Assembly: GCA_002342225.1 (NCBI GenBank)
Contig: DDPO01000084.1
Coordinates: 1-9,506 of the forward strand
Source of the DNA: Bdellovibrionaceae bacterium UBA2466
GTDB lineage: Bacteria > Bdellovibrionota > FAC87 > UBA2466
DNA: 9,506 nucleotides
Direction of reading: 5' to 3'
Below are positions 1 through 6,314 of this stretch, one piece after another; position 1 is the first letter of the stretch, and each line of letters begins with the position of its first letter. The notes beneath the pieces are model-generated. The model searched no databases. It saw only the letters and a program-made list of their open reading frames with translations, and was not told the DNA's origin. The translations under genes were made by a program, and so were the position numbers.

Positions 1-34
1 GGCCTTCGATAAAATATCGGTGGCCAATTTTCTT
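1..34. terminator. Hairpin terminator, probably bidirectional, downstream of the operon
   Basis: Positions 1-11 pair with 15-25 around a three-base AAA loop. The stem is GGCC, a T-T mismatch, a G-T wobble, then CGATA against TATCG. On the plus strand it is followed by AATTTTCTT, so it looks like an intrinsic terminator for a gene arriving from the left. On the minus strand it begins 8 bases past the stop codon of the last operon gene, but the sequence after the stem lies outside the window, so termination in that direction cannot be confirmed. A convergent gene to the left is inferred, not seen. Confidence 0.55.
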
Positions 35-749
35 ACTCAGAAGAATAAATTACTTTGTTGCCAAGAATCGAGATTAATTGATATTTTTTTTCTCTTATCG
101 AAAACGAAATGCCTTTTAGTTCTTTTCTGGAGCCATATACAACAGGGTAGCTTGCGCAGGCTATGTTTGGGTTAATTTCTTTTTCAGAAACAAGAAGGAT
201 GTTCTGATCGAAAGTCTTAAGGCTATAAATTCCTTCGCAAATCGGCAAAGGAGTAGTAAATGTAAGTTCGGCAAGTATTTGTGCCCCTTTTAATATGTCT
301 TCGAAAATAATGATACTGTTAATTTTGGGTTCTTTTTTTTCAGTAATAGTTGAAACAAGGCCCTGAACTTTTAAGGGGTCCATTTTTTTAAGCGTGCCAA
401 TTTCATGCGTTTTCTCTTGAAAAAGAATTAGGTGCTTTTTACCATTTATGAAAAGCCATTCGACATAAGGAAGATTGGCTAAAACGGTTTCCGGCTGGTT
501 TCGGCTCGAACCAGAGCCTCCGAGAACCGAGTCGACATGAATTGGCCTTCCATTTCTTAGCTCAAGCCATATTTTTTGCAGTTCGGAAATAGGTCGCGTT
601 TTACTTGTTCCTTCTTTGTCCAATATTTCGATTGTCTTGTTATTCTTATCGATTTTTTTAACAATAAGATTTGAGCCTGGTTTAATGCTGCAGATTTTTT
701 TTCCTACTAGAAGTTTTATATCAGCACAAAGATGCTCAAAGCTTATCAT
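33..749 (-). CDS. Uncharacterised 238-aa protein, last gene of the MORC-type restriction-modification operon
   Basis: I do not recognise this family. The protein is soluble, lysine-rich, and has no signal peptide or membrane segment. It alternates short hydrophobic strands with charged turns, which suggests a beta-rich fold. The stretch at residues 78-94 (GSGSSRNQPETVLANLP), preceded by HVDSVL and followed by YVEW, reads like a conserved signature because it is dense in Gly, Ser, Arg, Asn and Pro. No PD-(D/E)xK, HNH or helicase motif is visible. The ATG at 749 directly follows the helicase stop codon (TAAATG), so translation is probably coupled, and upstream there is only a weak GGGG. By position, a DNA-recognition or nuclease-accessory role for the operon is plausible but is inference. 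The coding strand has an A8 run at 333-340 (the TEKKEP codons), a possible slippage tract. The ORF is certain, the function unknown. Confidence 0.85.
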   Translation of the reverse strand: MISFEHLCADIKLLVGKKICSIKPGSNLIVKKIDKNNKTIEILDKEGTSKTRPISELQKIWLELRNGRPIHVDSVLGGSGSSRNQPETVLANLPYVEWLFINGKKHLILFQEKTHEIGTLKKMDPLKVQGLVSTITEKKEPKINSIIIFEDILKGAQILAELTFTTPLPICEGIYSLKTFDQNILLVSEKEINPNIACASYPVVYGSRKELKGISFSIREKKYQLISILGNKVIYSSE

Positions 750-2492
750 TTATCGTGCCCCAGAAAGAGCAGGAGGAAATTTTAATATACTTGCATCTTC
801 ACCAGCTGCCTCAATTGAAGCTACGTCGTCGAGCCACTGCCTTAGAAATGTCTCGGTGCTCTTATCATCTGCTCCTGCCCTTTTAAAAGAAAAGGTGTGA
901 TTGAGCTTTATTCTAATTGGTTTGGAAGGCGCAGTTACTTTATCTTTTTCTATTTCGTTTTTTAGATTTAAGCCAGCTGCGAAGCGTCGTATATCTGAGA
1001 CGAAGTCTAGAACGATTACCTTGTCTTTTCCATCTGACACTCTTAGGCCTCGACCAAGCTGCTGTATAAATATTCGCCTGCTGTGAGTTACGCGCTGAAA
1101 AACAATTATGTTAACATCTGGAACATCAATTCCCTCATTGAAGACGTCGACGACACAGATTACATTTACGATTCCGTCCTGAAAGTCACACAATATTTTA
1201 TTTCTTTGCCACGATTCCATGCTTTGACCAGCCTGAGTTTGGCTATAAATAGCTTCTGCATTACAGAAGCCTAAAGCATTTATTTGATCCCGCATGGTGA
1301 TCGCGTGATCTATTGTTCCGCAAAAGACAATTGCTCGAGGTTTTTTTACTTCTTCCCAGGTTTGCCTTAAGGTATTAACGACCGCATTGTCCCATTCACT
1401 AATAAATAATGTCTTGTTTATTTGCCTTGGAGTAAGACGAATTCCCTTGAGCCTTGTTAACCCATCCCAATCTACATTGTCTGTATACATTCGGTAATCA
1501 ACATTAGATAAGAATCCAAGTCTTAAACCAGTAACCATATCCATTGTAAAAATAGGGTCATCGAAATAAGCAGTTAAATCACAATCATCAGGCCTCCAGG
1601 GTGTGGCAGTTAAGCCTAATAAGATTGGCCCATCAGGAGTTCCAGCATTACATTTATTGACGATCCGATTATACATTCCGCCGCCAACATGATGACACTC
1701 GTCAACAATAATTATATCAAATTCTGGCAATTCCCCGCCTTTTTCGAGAAAAGCCGAAACACTATTAACGCATGCGAAGATTCGATTTGCTCTATCAATA
1801 TCTTCTATTTCGGGCTGCTCATATCCGTTCCAAACGATTGTTTCATGTGATGGCTTAAGAAAAGGCCAAAAGGCTTTTTCAAGCTGGTATACAAGCTCGT
1901 TTGTGTGAGCTAGTACAAGCACCTTTACGGCTTTGTTGGCTTCGATTCTCCGTACTGATTCTGCTGCAGTAAAGGTTTTTCCAAGGCCAGTAGCCATTAC
2001 AACCATTGCTTTTTTCCTTTTTTCCTCAATCACTGATTTCACAAGAATTTGGATTGCTTGTTCTTGATGAGGAAAAGGCAATCTAGTATTAAATACCTTG
2101 TCAGGCAGTTGTTCAGCTCGTTGTATAAGATTTTTTCTATCCCACAACTGAAGTGGCGTTCCTCGACTCATTAGGATTTTTTGATGCTCTCTTGCAGAAT
2201 CTTCAAACCCGTTTAATGAAACAACGACCGGAACATGCGCCCTATAAGTTGATAAGGATGACATTGTTTCATCGAGAACATCAGATCCGATTTTATTTTT
2301 CCATCTTTTAACTTGAAATAGCCATCTTTTACCATTTTTATTGGCAATGATATCTGCACCCTTATCACTTGTTTGGCCAACAAGCCTTACATTTAAGAAC
2401 AAATCTAATATTAACAATCTTGCAACGATTCTTTCAAACGCTTGCCATGAGATTCTGGCAAGGGCTTTTTCATCAATAAAGCATCTTTTCAC
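750..2492 (-). CDS. Mrr-like restriction endonuclease fused to a superfamily 2 DEAD/DEAH helicase
   Basis: This is probably the DNA-cleaving and translocating subunit of the system, acting on cytoplasmic DNA. Residues 1-130 form an Mrr-like nuclease domain: a helix with FERIVARLL (19-27), then GADII (45-49), then FQVKRW (59-64). This gives the D47...Q60-x-K62 active site typical of Mrr-type enzymes, followed by LWDRKNL (116-122). Residues 140-500 form the helicase, with Walker A ATGLGKT (167-173), motif Ia around LVLAHTNEL (192-200), motif II DECH (264-267), motif III TAT (295-297), motif V FNEGIDVPDV (451-460) and motif VI QQLGRGLR (477-484). All key residues are present, so it looks active. 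The start is GTG at 2492, overlapping the upstream stop as GTGA, with a weak AAGAAG before it. The architecture resembles the R subunits of ATP-dependent restriction systems, but no specificity domain is visible. The domain call is strong; the exact cleavage mode is unknown. Confidence 0.93.
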   Translation of the reverse strand: MKRCFIDEKALARISWQAFERIVARLLILDLFLNVRLVGQTSDKGADIIANKNGKRWLFQVKRWKNKIGSDVLDETMSSLSTYRAHVPVVVSLNGFEDSAREHQKILMSRGTPLQLWDRKNLIQRAEQLPDKVFNTRLPFPHQEQAIQILVKSVIEEKRKKAMVVMATGLGKTFTAAESVRRIEANKAVKVLVLAHTNELVYQLEKAFWPFLKPSHETIVWNGYEQPEIEDIDRANRIFACVNSVSAFLEKGGELPEFDIIIVDECHHVGGGMYNRIVNKCNAGTPDGPILLGLTATPWRPDDCDLTAYFDDPIFTMDMVTGLRLGFLSNVDYRMYTDNVDWDGLTRLKGIRLTPRQINKTLFISEWDNAVVNTLRQTWEEVKKPRAIVFCGTIDHAITMRDQINALGFCNAEAIYSQTQAGQSMESWQRNKILCDFQDGIVNVICVVDVFNEGIDVPDVNIIVFQRVTHSRRIFIQQLGRGLRVSDGKDKVIVLDFVSDIRRFAAGLNLKNEIEKDKVTAPSKPIRIKLNHTFSFKRAGADDKSTETFLRQWLDDVASIEAAGEDASILKFPPALSGAR

Positions 2493-5017
2493 ATGACTTC
2501 TTTTTGCAATATTAGTAGAGAAGCTCTTGCCCTTTGGATTGTAATTGGGTCGCTTAACTTATTTTTTAGAAATGTATTTACGTCTTCAAGGCAATTTAGA
2601 TAAAGTGACTTTGTCCTGCTTTGAAGATTTTGTCTTATTGATTCGGAAACATCTCCAATCTTGTTCCACGCGTTGTTCCAGAAGTGCCCATCAAAGAACT
2701 TTTCAGGGTAATGCTTAAACGAATTAATAAAAACACTTTCATCTACAAATCTTAAGAATTCACCTGAATTCTTAAGTTCTTTAAGACTCTCTATGTTGAC
2801 TCCTTGCGAAAGCATGTTGTCGACAAGCACCTTAATATTTGCCTCGCCAAGATCGCCGTAAATATCTTCAATTTTGTCTTGCAATATTGAGGGAGCTTTT
2901 TCTCTTATGCTCATAAAAAAGGAAGAAATGTCCTTTCTTAAAAGCTCCGGACTTTCCTCAAGCGCACTGCGCCACCTTTTATTCAAGACTTGCCAGGTTA
3001 AAAAGGCTAGAGAATGAATCCCCTCGTTCTGAGATCCGCTTAAGCGCCGGTTTGAGTCAAATATAAATAGAGCAGCTTCTGATGAGATTAAGTATTCAGG
3101 CCTTACCTTAAGACTTTTAAAAAGAGGATGTTGAAGATCTAGGAATATCACGATGCTATCCGGGTTCTTTAAAGAAAATTGAGGCAAAGTATCACTTCTA
3201 CCGCAAACCCTTAGTGGCTCTTTCATAATATAACTTTCTATTTTAATGGGGTTTGAATATGAGCCATCGGCCAGTTTAATTGTACAGGCATCTATGGATA
3301 GATCGTCTGATTTATTGGATAATCCAAACAACCTTTCCTTTGAGAGAAGGGGCAATGAGTCTTGAGGGGATGCGCAATCAGCGCAAGTGGCAGCCTCAGC
3401 CGGGTTGTTTTTACCGCAAACATTACACTTCCAAGGAAGAATAATTTCCGGTACCTGCGATTCGCCGCAAAATTGGCATGACTTAGCAGATGCAGCGATT
3501 TCTTTTTTGCATTTTGTATTTATACAGGTTTTTTTATTTAGTATAAAAGAGCAAATCGAACAAACGTCGTGACCTTTGAGATTTTCGCAGTTGCAGCCAG
3601 GACAAGTAATAAGTTCTTCAAGAGGGCGTTGTTCGGCTTGCTCAACTAACTTCCACCATTCTGTGTCGTCATAAAATCCAGGTAGTTTTTGCAAGAATTT
3701 ATCATAGTATTCCTTTTCAACTTCACGGCTTATACGATCAGGGGCATTTTTAACCTCGCTCCAGTAGCCCATATACATGTCGCCGCGCCCAATTTTTCGT
3801 ACTCTTCTATATCCCTGGAATAATCGGAAGACCGGACTAACATTTAGTTCTGCACCTGGTTTTGTTGGTTGAAGGGAGCTATTTCCCCTCAAGTACTCCA
3901 TCGCTCTTTGCCACTCTGGGCTACTACGCTGAAAGTCCTGCTTCAAGAAATCAACAGGAACATGGTTCAAATGAATCTCGCCGACGATTCTTCCGTAAGG
4001 ACCATCAATAGGGTAGTCCTTGATTGCCTCTTTAAACTCATCAATAAATTCGAAAAAGGCTGACTTTTCACCAATACGGATCGCACGTCCATTCCTGATA
4101 AGGTCAATTCCGAAACGAGTAGGATCATCAAATCGCTGAATTCCAACCCAACCGTGGATTTTTTCGTCGATCGTGCGAAGGCTACTACTTCCGCAATCTG
4201 CGTTGGGACACTTCTTTTTTCCAGACTCTACAAGTCCGTTGCATGACAGGCAGCGTGTTTGTGCGCCTACAGTTTTATCAATAAGTATTTTTGCATGGAT
4301 TTGACCGTGTTTATTTTCTACGAACCTTTTTTCATTCCAAACGCAGTGCTCGTAAGGCTCACATTTTTCGTCGTTTATTATAATTTGAATGTCTTTTTTT
4401 CTTAAAAAGGATGCATACCTTCGTCCAATTTCCTGCCTAACCTTTGGCATCCCATACTGGACAAGTTTTTTAACAAAGCCGCTATTAGGATTTCCATCGG
4501 GCCACCATTCACTGATTTCGATATTAGTTCCACTGGTAAAATCAGGCGGCTTGGAGATATCGTTGACCGGCACTTTAAAGGTTTTTGCACTACGCATTTT
4601 TTCTAGATCAACAATTACTTCGATTCCCTGTTTCTCCTCCTTTTGAGCTGTAAAAAAGCGGGTTTTTCTTCCTATTTTTCCTGTTGAGATATTAAATCCC
4701 ATCCCAAATAAGCCGAGACTGTCGTAAGAATTATTTCCAGAGAAGCCAGCGCGAAGAGCTAATTCGGCTTTCTCTTTTGATAAACCTGGGCCATTATCTC
4801 GAATCGAAACTCGCCCTGAACCGATCTGAATATCGGAAGGCTTTGGCAAATTAATTAATATAAGCTGATTTTTAATGGGGTTGCCTTGAAGAGCTGCAGC
4901 CTGAAAAGAGTCTATAGCGTTGTCGATTAATTCGCAGAGCGCGTCTAGCGGCTGCATCGGGGTATGGGTAAGAGCCAAAAGAACTTTGGGATCAGGCGTT
5001 AAATCAAATGTTTTCAT
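2489..5017 (-). CDS. MORC/paraMORC-type GHKL ATPase with multiple zinc ribbons
   Basis: This is a GHKL (gyrase, Hsp90, histidine kinase, MutL) ATPase that probably dimerises as an ATP-gated DNA clamp. The N-box is ELIDNAIDS (29-37, with E29 and N33), motif II is DNGPGLS (74-80), and the lid and G-loop are GLFGMGFN (102-109), preceded by GFSGNNSYDSLG. GTNIEI (163-168) fits motif IV. Residues of about 200-370 would be the S5-like transducer domain, here carrying a Cys4 cluster (C256, C259, C270, C275). A Cys-rich block follows with three more clusters: C472/C475/C486/C489, C498/C503/C514/C517 and C531/C534/C545/C548. The last matches the RanBP2 finger pattern W-x-C-x2-C-x3-N-x6-C-x2-C. Residues 560-842 are helical and unrecognised. 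The ATG at 5017 is 6 bp after the methyltransferase stop, without a Shine-Dalgarno. Prokaryotic MORCs are known to neighbour helicases and nucleases in restriction-modification operons, as here. Confidence 0.92.
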   Translation of the reverse strand: MKTFDLTPDPKVLLALTHTPMQPLDALCELIDNAIDSFQAAALQGNPIKNQLILINLPKPSDIQIGSGRVSIRDNGPGLSKEKAELALRAGFSGNNSYDSLGLFGMGFNISTGKIGRKTRFFTAQKEEKQGIEVIVDLEKMRSAKTFKVPVNDISKPPDFTSGTNIEISEWWPDGNPNSGFVKKLVQYGMPKVRQEIGRRYASFLRKKDIQIIINDEKCEPYEHCVWNEKRFVENKHGQIHAKILIDKTVGAQTRCLSCNGLVESGKKKCPNADCGSSSLRTIDEKIHGWVGIQRFDDPTRFGIDLIRNGRAIRIGEKSAFFEFIDEFKEAIKDYPIDGPYGRIVGEIHLNHVPVDFLKQDFQRSSPEWQRAMEYLRGNSSLQPTKPGAELNVSPVFRLFQGYRRVRKIGRGDMYMGYWSEVKNAPDRISREVEKEYYDKFLQKLPGFYDDTEWWKLVEQAEQRPLEELITCPGCNCENLKGHDVCSICSFILNKKTCINTKCKKEIAASAKSCQFCGESQVPEIILPWKCNVCGKNNPAEAATCADCASPQDSLPLLSKERLFGLSNKSDDLSIDACTIKLADGSYSNPIKIESYIMKEPLRVCGRSDTLPQFSLKNPDSIVIFLDLQHPLFKSLKVRPEYLISSEAALFIFDSNRRLSGSQNEGIHSLAFLTWQVLNKRWRSALEESPELLRKDISSFFMSIREKAPSILQDKIEDIYGDLGEANIKVLVDNMLSQGVNIESLKELKNSGEFLRFVDESVFINSFKHYPEKFFDGHFWNNAWNKIGDVSESIRQNLQSRTKSLYLNCLEDVNTFLKNKLSDPITIQRARASLLILQKEVM
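2751..2776. repeat. Perfect 11-bp inverted repeat inside the GHKL ATPase gene
   Basis: CTTAAGAATTC (2751-2761) and GAATTCTTAAG (2766-2776) are exact reverse complements separated by ACCT. The repeat falls in the 3' part of the coding region, within the codons for KNSGEFL (residues 750-756). It could form a strong mRNA hairpin or serve as a protein-binding site. It may also be chance in AT-rich sequence, since each arm combines two short palindromes (CTTAAG and GAATTC). Confidence 0.9.
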
Positions 5018-5023
5018 GGTTTT

Positions 5024-6301
5024 TTATATTTTTAATGCTTTTCTTAAAGAATAACCAATCGCCTGTGCCAGTTTTACAGGAACTGCGTTGCCTATGGTTT
5101 TATATTTTGCTGAAAGTGAAATGTCTGATGGCAGCTGAAAGCTTTCAGGGACAGTTTGAATTTGCATTGCTTCACGCACGGTCAACCTTCTGGCCTCTGC
5201 AGGATGAAGGTGCACTTCATTGTTCCCATATGCAGCAGCTGGGCTATATCTCCAGCGATGAAGGCGCTTAAAGCACTTACGAGAAACATCACCTTCTGCT
5301 ATTTCGTGGAACTTTTTACTATAAGGAATAAAGCCCTCCTCAGCATTTGATAGTTTTATCAATTTATTCTTATCACCGATATACGACCAAACCATAAGTT
5401 CAGTTGGTATATTTTTTGGAGTTTTAGGAATCTCACCGAAAGGAATCTGTGTGGGCCAATTAAATTTGCTTTTAGCGCCCGGAAATAACCTGCAAAGGTC
5501 CCATGGAAACCATGAGTGCAAGGTTTTATCCGCAGCCGTACTGTTTTGCCTTGCTTGTTCAATTAAGCTCTCAGCGGATTTAATAGATCTTGTGTCGTGT
5601 CCATTTTTCTTTAACCATTTATTTTTCAGACCCACAATAATCAGGCGTTCTCTATCTTGTGGAACACCGTATTCTAATGAATTTAAGATTTGCGCATCGA
5701 CTTTATAATTGGTTAGCAGTTGTGAAAGAAGGCCCGCAAGAAACTCTCTATGTTTCTGAGTTCGAATTAGCCCAGGAACGTTTTCAAAAACAAAAAATGT
5801 AGGCTGAAGTTCTAATATTCTTCGGACATATGTTTGTGATAATTTACCTCTCTCACCTTCGCTTCCCTTGTTTTTTCCACCGACAGAAAAGTCTGGGCAA
5901 GGCGGTCCCCCAATAATTCCAAAGACGCTTGGCGTCCCACTTTTCCCAAAAGCCTGCCTTAAGATCTCGTTCGGACCGATGTTTACAATTGAGTTTGTAT
6001 TTTGAATTTTCGCCGAAGGTCCATTTATACCGAACGATTCCATTCCAAATTCAAATATAGTTTTAAAGTCTTTAGATACTTCATTATGCCATATCGGAGT
6101 CATTCCCGCGCTATGAAAGCCCAGATCAAGTAGGCCTAACCCGCTAAAAAATGATAGTACGGGAATAGATGCTGTTTTCATTCCTAAGTTTTTTTCGCTT
6201 TGCATACCGACTTTAAGGTCGGCCACTGTTTCACTTGGACTTACCAGCTGAGGCATCTTCAAACATTGGCCTCCAGAACCAAAGACGTCCAAATAATTCA
6301 T
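5024..6301 (-). CDS. DNA (cytosine-5) methyltransferase
   Basis: It transfers a methyl group from S-adenosylmethionine to carbon 5 of cytosine in a specific DNA site, and is presumably the self-marking enzyme of the operon. Motifs are in canonical order: I FFSGLGLLDLGF (51-62, AdoMet binding), IV GGPPCPDFS (131-139, catalytic C135), VI ENV (173-175), VIII QDRERLIIVG (215-224), IX around RRLTVREAMQIQ (371-382) and X GNAVPVKLAQAIG (404-416). The target-recognition region is about 225-350 and gives no readable site. Motif IV is PPCP instead of the more usual PPCQ, but the Pro-Cys pair is intact. The listed ATG leaves 47 residues before motif I and lies 13 bp after the upstream stop. M33 (6205) or M41 (6181) are possible alternative starts, as many family members begin close to motif I. 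None has a well-spaced Shine-Dalgarno. Confidence 0.95.
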   Translation of the reverse strand: MNYLDVFGSGGQCLKMPQLVSPSETVADLKVGMQSEKNLGMKTASIPVLSFFSGLGLLDLGFHSAGMTPIWHNEVSKDFKTIFEFGMESFGINGPSAKIQNTNSIVNIGPNEILRQAFGKSGTPSVFGIIGGPPCPDFSVGGKNKGSEGERGKLSQTYVRRILELQPTFFVFENVPGLIRTQKHREFLAGLLSQLLTNYKVDAQILNSLEYGVPQDRERLIIVGLKNKWLKKNGHDTRSIKSAESLIEQARQNSTAADKTLHSWFPWDLCRLFPGAKSKFNWPTQIPFGEIPKTPKNIPTELMVWSYIGDKNKLIKLSNAEEGFIPYSKKFHEIAEGDVSRKCFKRLHRWRYSPAAAYGNNEVHLHPAEARRLTVREAMQIQTVPESFQLPSDISLSAKYKTIGNAVPVKLAQAIGYSLRKALKI

Positions 6302-6314
6302 ACGTAATTGTGTT

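Noticed and set aside
331..340. A8 run in the last gene, and A7 runs in the methyltransferase and GHKL genes, as frameshift or phase-variation sites
   Set aside because: Such runs recur across this AT-rich, Lys-rich operon, and each frame is intact. Without a suggestive product they are best read as composition.
616..900. Plus-strand open frames such as 616..900, 901..1086, 1083..1274, 5008..5271 and others
   Set aside because: They lie antisense to strongly supported genes, have no recognisable motifs, and are explained as reading-frame shadows.
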